Numbered from the stretch's first letter, positions 46,201 to 56,300 are shown. The stretch is 64,000 nucleotides of DNA from an uncultured Aquimarina sp. (GCF_947492965.1 NZ_CANLOZ010000005.1:248001-312000); one strand, 5' to 3'. Numbers and translations are program-made. Notes: generated by a model from the letters alone, not told the origin.

Positions 46201-46722
46201 TTTACATCTCCAACGATCTACTTTTGGAATACTACACCATCTGGCATAACAACAGCTTGGCCTGGAGAAGCTATGACGTTAGACGCTAATGGTTGGTATA
46301 GTTATACCTTATCTAATACTTCTTGTTCTAATTTAATATTTAGCAATAATGGTGGATCCCAAACACCAGATCTTAATAGGTGTCAGAATGGATGGTATTA
46401 TAACGGTACTTGGTATGACCAAAACCCAGACAACCTTAGATTAAACAATACTGATGACAAACTATCTGTTGAAGATGTAAAGGTATTTCCAAATCCTCTT
46501 GAAGAAACATCTGTACTACAACTACAAGTTAGACAATCAACAAGTCTGGTAAAAATTGAATTAATAAATGTATACGGTGCTTCACAAACCATTATAAATG
46601 GTAAAATAAATGAAGGAATTCATCAATATGAGCTCGGTAAAACCCCATTAGCAAGTGGAATTTACTTTTGTAAAATTACTATGGATGGTAAATCTTTAAC
46701 AAAAAAGGTAATTAAACGCTAG
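43282..46722 (+). CDS. Secreted GH13 alpha-amylase with starch-binding modules and T9SS sorting domain
   Basis: This 1146-residue protein has a signal peptide ending near VNAQ and a GH13 catalytic domain to about residue 590. The four GH13 regions are visible: DVVTNH (from Asp152), DAFRWDTVKH with nucleophile Asp296, FGEV with acid/base Glu325, and DNHD with Asp406. After a CHB_HEX_C-like domain (IYYTLDGSTPNSSSTLYNSA) comes a CBM26-like module (VHYWNESP...NWPGPQMNQIDNS), a second CHB_HEX_C-like domain, and two more CBM26-like modules each with WPG and DGWYYNGTWYD. The last 80 residues are a T9SS type A sorting domain. It hydrolyses alpha-1,4-glucan outside the cell and is convergent with the SusCD genes. 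Confidence 0.93.
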   Translation: MKNSLPKLLGIICLWSLSLNSFFVNAQTDFREETIYFLLTTRFFDGDPNNNVPTEWSSYNPDPNINPTITDPNDVTWKGDFKGLIQKLDYIKDLGFTAIWITPIVHNRSPLDYHGYHAWDFTKVDPRLESPGATFQDLINEVHARDMKIVLDVVTNHAGRFGIKDVAEIKYNTDPTKPWYAPDNPNWEYDGLTPNPEDGLIWSRANLAEMPPPYNQDLSAFNFPSKESYVDTSDPDWYHHSGNGFAQGFDDIENLHNRALAGDTPDLNTGNQVVRDYLVNAYATFINMGVDAFRWDTVKHMSKEDIIYFYDAFKAINPDLFIFGEVAQLRHELHPVDEINPHYYTWRGAVNNSEPLDLAVIDFFGEATFHGTFEEGQSFPTVKAAARYDHLYSDPSTLITWLDNHDFGPNNDWNRRYGGTDENLAACMNFMFTWRGIPVVYYGTEMRFKAGEFNDIHNAAGIEQSIDKTGRAYYGDIIDQAPSHKIYQHIRKLNAIRKAVPALQKGSWDWKEAPGNAVSYRRVHQNSEVAVGLAKDGNASFSISGMTNGVYRDAVTGREIFAQNGVLNFTVTSGSAGIYVLNGPGLIGGCGGGFFENCVNGPSNPVVIMNPNTTNSEDPIQITMDGVGGAGAPYAIYYTLDGSTPNSSSTLYNSAFTITESTTIKAIVYDRDGVASDILTKNYRIGPIEGLHVYFKKPSSWSQANVHYWNESPDVLPTSNWPGPQMNQIDNSEWYEYIFEGVQSTNLLFNDNGGAKTDDLIRDRDGWYDDGVWYDTDPRGDVNTPPVVSISPNGGTFNIGETVNITLSATDNSSEGIEIYYTLNGNDPSSSSTRYTNPISITSDTTIKAIAYDSEGLTSPIASNSFTFTDGTTDSMTIYYKGNLTNPSIYYWNTTPTASTIPWPGVVMNPIGNDWYSFTFDTISCANIIFSNNGSSQTEDLQRCGDGWYYNGTWYDSNPEENQDLTLYFKSDSFTSPTIYFWNTTPSGITTAWPGEAMTLDANGWYSYTLSNTSCSNLIFSNNGGSQTPDLNRCQNGWYYNGTWYDQNPDNLRLNNTDDKLSVEDVKVFPNPLEETSVLQLQVRQSTSLVKIELINVYGASQTIINGKINEGIHQYELGKTPLASGIYFCKITMDGKSLTKKVIKR

Positions 46723-46742
46723 CAAGTGTGGATTTAATAACT

Positions 46743-46788
46743 AAAGCCCCTTACTTAAGTTACACAACTATAAGTAAGGGGCTTTTCT
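46743..46788. terminator. Terminator after the amylase gene
   Basis: AAAGCCCCTTACTTA (46743-46757) pairs perfectly with TAAGTAAGGGGCTTT (46771-46785), loop 13 nt, followed by T residues. It ends the amylase transcript. The A/T flanks would allow some use in the opposite direction. Confidence 0.85.
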
Positions 46789-46815
46789 ATTATAAATTAA
46801 GCAAATCCTACATTA

Positions 46816-46905
46816 AAAACTACCTAGAAAATTATTTTGAAAAATCATTTTTACGTACCACTCTACTGACGAATATAATTTCAATGTTCATTTCTAGGCA
46901 GTTTT
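46816..46905. repeat. Long-span inverted repeat between amylase and SusD1
   Basis: AAAACTACCTAGAAA (46816-46830) pairs with TTTCTAGGCAGTTTT (46891-46905), one mismatch in 15, across 60 nt. On the minus strand it comes 24 nt after the SusD1 stop and ends in a T-rich tract, so it may be a structured 3' end or an unusual long-loop terminator. Confidence 0.55.
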
Positions 46906-46928
46906 AAAAAAGTATAAAAACTCAACAA

Positions 46929-48290
46929 TTAACTTCCATACCCTGGATTTTGCATCAAATTAGGATTAGCATCCCTTTCCCTTTGTGGAATTGGCATTAC
47001 TAAGGAATTATCATCATAATTTAGTGTACCAACTGTACCTTGCAACCTTTTTATATCGTGCAATGCAAATCCTTCAAATGCTAATTCTCTTTTACGTTCA
47101 TCAATAATATCTTGTAATGTAATTGCTCCAAGTGCCACCGCATTTGATCTACCACGAAGCGTATTAATTTCTGCAAGAGGTGCTAATCCAATTGCTGTAG
47201 ATAGTCTAAAATTAGATTCAGCCCTAATCAAATGCATCTCTGCTACACGTAAAAAAGGAATATTAGCAAACTGAGATTGCCATTTAGTTGTAGCCGTTCC
47301 ACTAGAGGTTGTATAAAAAAACTGTGATCTATCATCGTTAGGATCATCAAAAATATTGAAAAACGAAGCATTAATAGACACATCAGGATTCCCTTGTCTT
47401 CCTCCAAAATCTTGTCCTGCCCAAAAAGTATTCATCAGATTAGCTCCATCTTGGCTAGTTACTTGCCATGCAAAAATATCTTCACTAGAATCCCCATCAT
47501 TATTAAATGCTCCGTCATAAGTTGCTGTAAGTGCATGTCCACTATTTTGTAACACATCATTAGCGGCATCTCTTGCTCCGCTATAATTACCTTGTTGTAA
47601 ATACACACGAGCTAAAAGGGCTTGAGCAGCGTATTTATCTGCAAAAACTCCATTGCTATCTGGTAACAGATTGTAAGCACTTTGTAAATCTTCTATTACA
47701 CGAGCATAAACATCTTCGACATTATCTCTAGAAGGAGATGTAATATCTGCAGGATTTAAAATTGCATTTAGTACTATTGGAGCTGCAAGTTGCGTATTTC
47801 CTCCACCTGCTTCATATGATTGCCCAAATAATCTAGCAAGATCAAAATAAGCTAGTGCACGTAAAAACTTTGCTTCTCCTTCGACTCTATTCCGATCTGA
47901 CTCGTCCTCGAATACGTCTAAATTAGCTAAAACAATATTGGCTTGATTATTTACTTCATATGCATTTAACCAATAATCTCTTACAAAAGTATTATCTGGT
48001 GTTAATTGTTTTTCTATTAATTGTGCAGGTTGTTCAAATGTACCATTCCAGGAAAGGTCTGTATCATTAGCCAATAATTCTGCGGCTAAATTAATCTGCC
48101 CTCCATAAGAAACACCTTGTCCTGCTTCATCATAAATTCCGGTTAAAACATTTTGAAGGTTAGCCGGATTAGTGATCACTACCTCAGGCAACAGACTTTG
48201 TTCTGGTTCTAATTCGAGATTATCCTCGCATCCAACAATGGAAACCACTGCGGAAAGTAATACTAATATTTTATATTTTATTGTCTTCAT
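46929..48290 (-). CDS. RagB/SusD family nutrient-binding lipoprotein (pair 1)
   Basis: This 453-residue protein has a lipoprotein signal (VVSIVGCEDN) and the SusD layout: an N-terminal helical region (LQNVLTGIYDEA), TPR-like helices (EAKFLRALAYFDLARLFG, YAAQALLARVYLQQGNYSGA) and the C-terminal family block ERKRELAFEGFALHDIKRLQ. SusD proteins sit on the outer surface and bind the glycan as a lid over SusC. It lies 11 nt after SusC1 and is cotranscribed with it. Confidence 0.93.
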   Translation of the reverse strand: MKTIKYKILVLLSAVVSIVGCEDNLELEPEQSLLPEVVITNPANLQNVLTGIYDEAGQGVSYGGQINLAAELLANDTDLSWNGTFEQPAQLIEKQLTPDNTFVRDYWLNAYEVNNQANIVLANLDVFEDESDRNRVEGEAKFLRALAYFDLARLFGQSYEAGGGNTQLAAPIVLNAILNPADITSPSRDNVEDVYARVIEDLQSAYNLLPDSNGVFADKYAAQALLARVYLQQGNYSGARDAANDVLQNSGHALTATYDGAFNNDGDSSEDIFAWQVTSQDGANLMNTFWAGQDFGGRQGNPDVSINASFFNIFDDPNDDRSQFFYTTSSGTATTKWQSQFANIPFLRVAEMHLIRAESNFRLSTAIGLAPLAEINTLRGRSNAVALGAITLQDIIDERKRELAFEGFALHDIKRLQGTVGTLNYDDNSLVMPIPQRERDANPNLMQNPGYGS

Positions 48291-48301
48291 ATTCTTATAT
48301 T

Positions 48302-51300
48302 TTAAAAGTCGATATTTATACCTAAAGTGTATGTTTTAGCTGGAGGTGCCGAATAAAATGTTTCTCCAACTTGAATATTAGAGTTACCATTAAAATCTGC
48401 TGTAGATTCTGGATCATATCCATCAAAATCAGTAAAAGTTAACAGATTAAAACCTGTAAAATATATTCTTATCCTCTCCATATAAAACTTCTTAGTAACT
48501 TCTTGAGGTACGGTATATCCTAATGTTAAATTTCTTAGCCTGATAAAATCAGACTCCTGAAGATATCTAGTAGAAGCTTGCTGACCATTAGTCGAAAATA
48601 ACCTCGCTTGTGGCACATCTGTAATATCACCAGGTTGTTGCCATCTTCTTAACTGATCTGTAGTTTGATTATCAAAAAATCTAGCGTTACCAGATTGGAA
48701 TCGACCTCCATTATTGTAAATAGAAGCACCCCATTCTCCTTGAAACGTAAATGAAAAGTCAATTCCTTTATAGGTAACATTATTTGTCAATCCAGCAATT
48801 AAATCTGGATATGGACTACCGGCAATAACTCTACTTGCCTCATTAAAGTTATTTGTTGTACTTCTATCAATCGTACCATCAGCGTTTACTGTATTTCGAA
48901 TAAACAATGCATCTCCATTAGCAGGATCAGCACCCGCAAATTCTACTAAGTAAAAAGAAGATACTGTTTCTCCCTCTCTAACTATATTTCTACCAGCGAT
49001 AATATCTCCTCCAGGCAAATTAGTCACTTCATTATCAATCGTAGAAAGATTTAAAGAAGTACTCCAACTAGCATCAGAAGAAACAATATTCTTAGTATTG
49101 ATTACAAATTCAAATCCACTATTTTTTATTTCCCCAACATTTCTTGTAATATTTGGGAAACCAGAAGTACCAGGAACTGGTTCATTAAGCAATAGATCAT
49201 CTGTAGCTTTTTCATAATAATCAATTTCTCCAGAAATTCTGTTGTTAAGGATACCAAAGTCTAATCCGATATCATACTGTGTAGTTTTCTCCCATTTTAA
49301 TGCAGGATTTCCTAGTTGAGTTGGTGCCAATCCAGCTCTTTGATTATATGGAGTTCCTTGGAACAAACTCAAACTTGCAAAATTCCCAATACCAGCATTT
49401 CCTGTAATCCCCCAGCTTCCTCTTAGTTTCAGTAATGATAGTATTTCTGAGTTATTAAGAAATGATTCTTCTGATACAATCCATCCGGCTGACACTGCTG
49501 GGAACCAACCAAATCTATTTTCTTCACCAAAACGTGAAGAACCATCATATCTCAAACTTGCTTTCAATAAATATTTATCCGCAATAGATAATGTAGCTCT
49601 ACCAAAATATGAAAGGAAATTAAATCTTGTGCGAGTAGATCCCCCAGCAGTAATTTCGGCTGCACTATTTAATGTTTGTAGGTCATCCGAAGGAAATCCT
49701 TGTCCCTGAGCAAACTGCAATCTTCTCTGACTATCCTCATAACTCATCCCCACAGTTGTTTCCAAATCAAACGTATTGTCAAATCTTTTGGCATAAGTAA
49801 AATAATTATTCAAATTATATTTCTCTGTTTGTACTGCGTTAACAGTTCCAAAACCACCAACGGACGCCGATTGCGTAAGACTTCCTGAAAATCGCTCTGC
49901 GACTTGGGATAGAAAATCATATCCAATCTCGGATCTAAAACTTAAATCTGGTAAAATTTGATATTCTGCATAAGTATTGGCTAAAATTCTCCAGATATTT
50001 GTCTTAAAACTACCGTTAAATTCATCACCTAAGAAATTGTAGTATTCGGTTGACTCATTATTAGGAGTAATACCATCTTCCAAATAAGCTGGAGATAACG
50101 GTGATTGTGCAATTGCTTGAAGTGGTGTTGCAAATGCATTATCATTAGCAATCCTGTCTATTATCGACTTTGAGATACTTGCATTAGTTCCTACTTTAAA
50201 TTTCTTGGAAAGCGTATGATCGATATTTGTTCTAAATGAATATCTCTCTAATTCATTGCCTCTTACAATACCATCTGTATTGTTATAAGCAGTAGACATG
50301 TAGAATCTAGTTTTTTCACTTCCGCCCGAAACCGACACTCCAAAATCCTGTACTGATCCATCTACTAGGGCAAGCTCTTGCCAATCTGTATCAACCTCTC
50401 CATTTCTCCAATCCAGACCATTTGCATAGAAATCAAACTGTCCTTCTATTCCTGCCTGACTAAATCCTGCGTTCAAGGCTGATTCAGTCATTAACTCCAC
50501 ATATTGCTCTGCATTTAGCCAATCTCTTTTATTTGTTGCACTACTAATTCCATAAGATGAATTAAGAGAAACCTTTGTTTTTCCTCTTTTACCTTGTTTT
50601 GTAGTAATAATAATTACCCCATTTGTCCCTCTAGCCCCATAAATTGCTGCAGAAGAAGCATCCTTAAGTATATCTATAGATTCGATATCATTTGGATTTA
50701 ATGCAATAAGAGGATTAATAGGTGAATTATTAATAGATTCATCTGCATTGGTAATTGGAATTCCGTCTACAACATAGAGCGGTTCTTGCGAAGAAGATAT
50801 CGTAGCTACACCTCGCACTCTTACTTTTATCCCTCCTTCTACCTTACCATTTAATTGAGTTACCTGTACACCCGCTGCCTTTCCTGTTAGACTACTTTGT
50901 AAACTTGGTGTTGGAATTTCATTAATTTCATCGGAAGATATAGAAGCAATATTCGCAGTAATTTTCCGCCTCGATTGTGTTCCAAAACCCACGACAACTA
51001 CTTCTTCTAAAGCACTTACATCTTCATCCAAGATAACATCTATTGTATTTTGATTGTTTAACACAATTTCTTTTGTAATATATCCTAAAAAAGAAAACAT
51101 AATTGTTTCGCCACTAGCTGCTTCGATAGTATACATTCCATCAAAATCACTCTGAGTTCCCCTATTCGTATCCTTAATAAGAATATTTACACCTGGCAAA
51201 GGAATTCCTTTGTTGTCCTTAATAGACCCAGAAATTGATCTTTGCTGAGCCATTGCAATGCCCGAAATAAAAAAAACAAGCATTAACAAATTGTAATGAT

Positions 51301-51310
51301 TTACTTTCAT
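48302..51310 (-). CDS. SusC/RagA family TonB-linked outer-membrane protein (pair 1)
   Basis: This 1002-residue protein has a signal peptide (GIAMAQQ), a CarboxypepD_reg-like N-terminal domain (SGSIKDNKGIPLPGVNILIK), the TonB-box/plug start (ALEEVVVVGFGTQSRRKITA), the plug block GIPITNADESINNSPINPLI...GARGTNGVIIITTK, and a long 22-strand barrel ending in YTLGINIDF. It imports oligosaccharides across the outer membrane using TonB energy. The length and motifs are typical. Its upstream region carries the composite module described at 51364-51548. Confidence 0.94.
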   Translation of the reverse strand: MKVNHYNLLMLVFFISGIAMAQQRSISGSIKDNKGIPLPGVNILIKDTNRGTQSDFDGMYTIEAASGETIMFSFLGYITKEIVLNNQNTIDVILDEDVSALEEVVVVGFGTQSRRKITANIASISSDEINEIPTPSLQSSLTGKAAGVQVTQLNGKVEGGIKVRVRGVATISSSQEPLYVVDGIPITNADESINNSPINPLIALNPNDIESIDILKDASSAAIYGARGTNGVIIITTKQGKRGKTKVSLNSSYGISSATNKRDWLNAEQYVELMTESALNAGFSQAGIEGQFDFYANGLDWRNGEVDTDWQELALVDGSVQDFGVSVSGGSEKTRFYMSTAYNNTDGIVRGNELERYSFRTNIDHTLSKKFKVGTNASISKSIIDRIANDNAFATPLQAIAQSPLSPAYLEDGITPNNESTEYYNFLGDEFNGSFKTNIWRILANTYAEYQILPDLSFRSEIGYDFLSQVAERFSGSLTQSASVGGFGTVNAVQTEKYNLNNYFTYAKRFDNTFDLETTVGMSYEDSQRRLQFAQGQGFPSDDLQTLNSAAEITAGGSTRTRFNFLSYFGRATLSIADKYLLKASLRYDGSSRFGEENRFGWFPAVSAGWIVSEESFLNNSEILSLLKLRGSWGITGNAGIGNFASLSLFQGTPYNQRAGLAPTQLGNPALKWEKTTQYDIGLDFGILNNRISGEIDYYEKATDDLLLNEPVPGTSGFPNITRNVGEIKNSGFEFVINTKNIVSSDASWSTSLNLSTIDNEVTNLPGGDIIAGRNIVREGETVSSFYLVEFAGADPANGDALFIRNTVNADGTIDRSTTNNFNEASRVIAGSPYPDLIAGLTNNVTYKGIDFSFTFQGEWGASIYNNGGRFQSGNARFFDNQTTDQLRRWQQPGDITDVPQARLFSTNGQQASTRYLQESDFIRLRNLTLGYTVPQEVTKKFYMERIRIYFTGFNLLTFTDFDGYDPESTADFNGNSNIQVGETFYSAPPAKTYTLGINIDF

Positions 51311-51840
51311 ACATTAATTTTTTTCAAGATTTATACTCCAATTGTTGATCTAATCATAAAGGAAGGCAAGAGTATATTGAAGGCTAACTCAATAATACAT
51401 CACCGATAAGAATAAACTACACGACCACTATCGGTAATTCTCTTGCCTAAGCTATATGATTACCATGTAAAGGAAGTTATAGAGGGAAAGAAATCAGGTA
51501 AAGCCTATAAACATTTACCTTGCCGATAAAAATTACCCTTTACCCTCTAACAGATTGATTTCAAAATACATAACTATGAATTGCAGTTATATGTAGTATT
51601 CTAGAAGATTATTAAACAGTAATTAATAATCTTCTCTTTTTTCTGACAATTTCTAAAATTGTCATCGCATTCATATATTAAAACAAAGAAGATACCGTGC
51701 TTGAATTCTTTAAACTAACTTTATAATGGTTTAACTTACAGTTAAGAAATTGTTTAGAAACTTCTTAGCTAGCGCTAAATAAATTAAAATGAAGTTACCT
51801 CCCTTTTCTAGATATCTTGACATCTTAAATTATATGAATA
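51311..51840. promoter_or_regulatory. SusC1 upstream region: composite module C and hairpin cluster
   Basis: Reading away from SusC1, an inverted repeat AGGCAAGAG (51364-51372) / CTCTTGCCT (51440-51448) encloses 67 nt. The loop contains GGCTAACTCAA (51382-51392) and a nested ACCGATA/TATCGGT pair (51402-51408, 51429-51435). Next come TTTACC-type repeats at 51514-51544 (TTTACC, TTGCC, GATAAAAA, TTACC, TTTACC), themselves bracketed by AGAGGG/CCCTCT and GGTAAAG/CTTTACC pairs. Beyond that, hairpins lie at 51603-51635 (13-bp perfect stem), 51644-51664 (9-bp stem, 3-nt loop), 51731-51745 and 51765-51778. Confidence 0.6.
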
Positions 51841-51885
51841 AAAAAAAGGTCACTGAAGGCATAATGCCAACAATGACCTTTGATT
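51841..51885 (-). terminator. Terminator for the SusC2-SusD2 operon
   Basis: On the minus strand AAAGGTCA pairs with TGACCTTT (positions 51881-51874 and 51852-51845), with an inner GGCAT/ATGCC hairpin, and is followed by a T-run of seven or more. It lies 60 nt after the SusD2 stop. Confidence 0.8.
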
Positions 51886-51945
51886 AAATAATAAGAAATA
51901 ATTGTTTCTAAAAATCTCTTATTACATTCCTATCACAATTTTAAA

Positions 51946-53355
51946 TTAGTAACCAGGATTCTGCTCTAAAAAAGGAGATAAATCTCTTACACTTTGAGGG
52001 ATTGGATATATCGTTCTATCCATTCCTGGTGCAGATGATGCTTCATTAGGCTGTCCAGGTCTTCTTAAGCTCAAGTTATTTCTTAAAAGATCCATTCTTC
52101 TTTGTCCTTCGAATGCCAGTTCTTTTCTACGCTCATTTAAGATGATTTCTAAAGTAACACTTGTTAAATCAGCTAACCCCGCTCTATTTCTAAGTGTATT
52201 TATATCTTCTAAAGGAGTTGCTCCTATGGATGTTCCTCCTCTAAAATTAGCTTCAGCTCTGGTAAGATACATTTCTGTTACTCTTAACACAGGTGCATCA
52301 TCAGAATTATTAACATCCTCTGGGAATTTATTTGTGAATATTCTATCTGCGCCCTCTGCTCCAGGTCCTGTCTGTGTTAAATTATCAAACCTAAGATCTC
52401 CAGGTTCTGCAGCATAAGCATCCAATAAATCCTGAGAGAAAGGCACATCACCTCTACCACCAGGAACAGGATTACTCAATCCAGAAAAACCTTGACCAGT
52501 ATCTTGACCATTTACTGCATCATTTACTAATGTAAATATATGCTCTGGCGAATCTGGTGAATCATAGAAAGTATAATCAGGAGCTAAACTATAAAAAGAA
52601 TTATTAATGATGTCATTTGCAAAATTTGCTGCATCAGTCCAACGCTCCTCATAAAGTGCTTTTCTTGCTAATAATGCATTGGCAGCACCTTGATTAGCTA
52701 ATGTTCTGGTATTTGAAGGTAAATCAGAAATAATATCTAACAATTCAGTCTCTACAAAATCATATACTTGTCCTAAAGTTGCTCTAGGCAATTCCTGACC
52801 AAGTTCTGATGATACTACAAGAGGTACACTTAAATTATTTACTCCACTACCAACTTGTAATGGTTGGCCGAAGATTGTCGAGATATTAAAATATACTAAT
52901 GCTCTCATAAATCTAGCTTCCGCAATTGCCTGCGAGCGCTGAGCATCTGTGAAATTCTCATCTTGAACTAAAGGAACATTATCAATAACTAGGTTTGCAG
53001 CTCCGATAACTTCATAATTATCATCCCACATACCATTAATTGATGTATTAGCAGCTAAAGTAGCGTAATCCCTTATCTCTCCAAAAGTTGTAAATGTTCC
53101 GATGAATTCTACATTATCGGATTGCCATTCTGTACTAAATTGTAATGTACCATTTAATACGTCATCCTGTTGAGCTCTATTATAAATACCTGTTACAGCT
53201 CCTAAAGCCAAAGCTCCATTTGAAAACACAACATCTGAAGCAGTTAAATCTTCTGGTAATAATTCTATTTTATCTTCACAAGAAGTGGTTAGTATTACCA
53301 TTAAAGCTAATAACAGTAAACTAAATTTATTGTTTTTATTTATACTTGTTTTCAT
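51946..53355 (-). CDS. RagB/SusD family nutrient-binding lipoprotein (pair 2)
   Basis: This 469-residue protein has a lipoprotein signal (VILTTSCEDKIELLP), early helices (LALGAVTGIYNRAQQDD), repeat helices (ARFMRALVYFNISTIFGQPL, ANALLARKALYEERW) and the conserved C-terminal block NERRKELAFEGQRRMDLLRN. It ends in a YPIPQSVRDLSPF-type motif like pair 1. It is the surface glycan-binding partner of SusC2, with which it is cotranscribed (26-nt gap). Confidence 0.93.
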   Translation of the reverse strand: MKTSINKNNKFSLLLLALMVILTTSCEDKIELLPEDLTASDVVFSNGALALGAVTGIYNRAQQDDVLNGTLQFSTEWQSDNVEFIGTFTTFGEIRDYATLAANTSINGMWDDNYEVIGAANLVIDNVPLVQDENFTDAQRSQAIAEARFMRALVYFNISTIFGQPLQVGSGVNNLSVPLVVSSELGQELPRATLGQVYDFVETELLDIISDLPSNTRTLANQGAANALLARKALYEERWTDAANFANDIINNSFYSLAPDYTFYDSPDSPEHIFTLVNDAVNGQDTGQGFSGLSNPVPGGRGDVPFSQDLLDAYAAEPGDLRFDNLTQTGPGAEGADRIFTNKFPEDVNNSDDAPVLRVTEMYLTRAEANFRGGTSIGATPLEDINTLRNRAGLADLTSVTLEIILNERRKELAFEGQRRMDLLRNNLSLRRPGQPNEASSAPGMDRTIYPIPQSVRDLSPFLEQNPGY

Positions 53356-53381
53356 ACGTATATATTATATCGTTAAACGGT

Positions 53382-56300
53382 TTAGAAGGATAAATTAATT
53401 CCAAAAGTATATGTTGACGCTTGAGGTAAGGTAAAGAAGTCTTGACCCGCAGCATCATTCCCATCAGAACCATTAGATACTTCAGGATCAAACCCGTCCA
53501 ATCCATCACTTTTGAAAGTTAATAAGTTCGTAGCTGTAGCATAAAATCTCACTTTGCTCACAAAAACTTTTTCTAATAAACTATCTGAAAGTGAATATGA
53601 TAAAGTTACATTTTTTAATCTCACAAAAGATCCATCTTCCAACTGTGCTGTTGAATTTTGGTTAAAAGTATTAATGGTTGGACTATCAGGGCTTGGAATA
53701 AATGCCTGATCACCTGGCTGTTGCCAAACATTCAACACTCTTGTTGTTTTGTTAAATCCACTAATTGGATTTTCAGTAAACGCTCTAGACGTTAACAAGA
53801 TATCATTACCAAAAGAGAAATTAAATAATGTATTTAATGACCAGTTCTTATAAGTAAACACATTTGAAAAACCTCCAACTACATCAGGATTCGCCTGACC
53901 AACGATTCTTCTATCAGCTGCTACAGGAGTAGTAGTTGGATTACCAGAGGCATCTAACCATTCGGCATCTCCTGTTTGAGGATTTACTCCTAAATATGGA
54001 ATTAAATACCATGAGTTTGCAGAAAATCCTTCAATAGCTCTCTGTCCAGAAAAAGCAAGAGATCCACCTGTACGATCTACAAATCTATTTCCAAGTTCGT
54101 CTACACTAGAAGTTTCTGGAAGACTAGTTACTTCATTTTTGTTAAATCCAAGATTTAAGCTAGAAGTCCATTTTAAACCATCATTTGAACCATCAAGAAT
54201 TATAGCATCGATAGTTACATCAAAACCAGTATTCTCTAATTCACCGATATTCTGGTTTACTCCATTTAATCCATTATTAAATGTAGGGTCTACAGGAACA
54301 AATAAAATTAAGTTATCTGTAACGTTTTTATAATATTCTACATTAAACGTTAACCTTCTATTAAAAAAGCCGGCCGTCAATCCTACGTCACGAGTCGTAG
54401 TACTTTCCCATTGTAGATCTGGATTTTCTAAACTAGCTGGTGTAAGTCCAGGATTACCGTTAAAATTATTTCCTGCAAAAGTTCCTAAAGATGGGAAATT
54501 ACCAATTCTGTCATTTCCAGTGGTACCATAACTTGCGTTTAATTTTAATCCTTGAACCCATTCTACATTATCCATAAAGGCTTCATCAGAAATATTCCAT
54601 CCTACCGCTGCAGACCAAAATGTTCCGAATCTATTATTAGCTCCAAATCTAGAAGAACCGTCTCGTCTTACAGAACCTTCAAGAATATATCTACCGTCGG
54701 CATAATCATATGTAGCTCTTCCTAAATAAGACACCAATCTGTTCGCGTCACCACTTGAAGATGTAAGAGGGAATGTCGAAGCTGATTCAATATTTTGTTG
54801 AGCATCAGATAAAAATCCTGTACCAGAAGCCTGAATATTTCTAAATTGATTGTCTTCAAAAGAATATCCCGCTAAAAGACTTAGATTGTGCTTGTCTCCA
54901 AAATTTTTGTTATATGAAAGTATGCTATTAAGGATGTATCTATTCTGCTGAAACACAGAATTAGCTGCAGATCCTCCAGGAGTTAATAACTCAACATTTC
55001 TTGTTTGGTTTTCTGTAAAAACTCTATCTATTCCAACGTCTTGTTTAAAACTTAAACCATCTAATAAAGAAGATAAATTAAAATCTAAAGAACCGTTTGC
55101 AACAATACGAGTAGTAGTTGCTAAATTTAGGTTTAATGCTTCCTGGGCAATTACATTACCACCTCCTACATTACCTGTTGTCGTAAAATTACCGTTTTCG
55201 TCAAATGGTTCTACATCTGGTCTTTGTAATAGTGCTATAGTATATGGTGAAGCAAAACTATTTTCATTAGGAACTCTATCAAATCTATTATGAGATACAT
55301 TAGCATTTAAAGTAGCAGTTAACCAATCAGTGGCATTAGCCTGAATATTAGTTCTAAAACTAGTTCTTTCTAAATTATCACCTACTCTGATTCCTTCAAT
55401 ATCTTCTCGAGTAGCACCAATAAAATAATTCGCTTTTTCATTACCACCTCTCACGCTAAAATTATAAGATTGACTAACAGCCGTTCTTAAAACCGCATCT
55501 AACGCATCAAACTCACCACCAGCATCAGTAAGTGGACCCGCACTTACTGCAGAACCATTTCTTATTAGTGTTGTAAAATCGATGTATTGTTGAGAATTTA
55601 GCAGATCTGGTGTATCTGTTATGGTAGCAAACGAAGTATTTACGTCTATGTCTACAGTAACTCTACCATTTTTATTTCCACGCTTAGTAGTAATAAGTAC
55701 AACTCCGTTACCTCCACGAGAACCATATAAAGCGGCTGCTGCAGCCGATTTTAATACAGAGATACTTTCTATATCATTTGGATTTATGCTTGCCAATGGA
55801 TTGATTCCTGCTCCAGAACCTTGTTGGAAGGTGGTAAAACTATCTCCCAGCGTCACTCCATCGATAACAAATAAAGGTCTTGTGTTACTACCAATCGAAC
55901 TAGTACCCCTAATATTAATTGTAGGAGAAGCCCCTAAGCCACCAGAACTAGAAAATACTTGCACCCCAGAAGCCTGCCCTTGTAATATGTTTTGTGGAGA
56001 ATCTGTAATAATGTCTTGGATATCGCTATTAGAAACAGTACTGATACTGGTAACTAATTTTTTCTCAATTTGTGATCCATAAGCCACTACCACTACTTCT
56101 TCAAGCTCATCAGCTGCTGTTTCTAGTTGTACATCAATAACGCTTCCATCGCCTACCGCTATTTCTTTTGTAGAAAAACCTACATAACTAAATGTTAGTA
56201 CAGCTCCTTTATTTGTGGCAATGCTGTAGTTACCATCAAAATCTGTTTGTGCCCCGTTGGCCGTGTTTTTTACAACTACATTCACCCCTGGCAAAGGCAA

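Noticed and set aside
55621..56082. 153-codon plus-strand frame inside SusC2
   Set aside because: Fully antisense to well-conserved SusC plug sequence, with no independent features.
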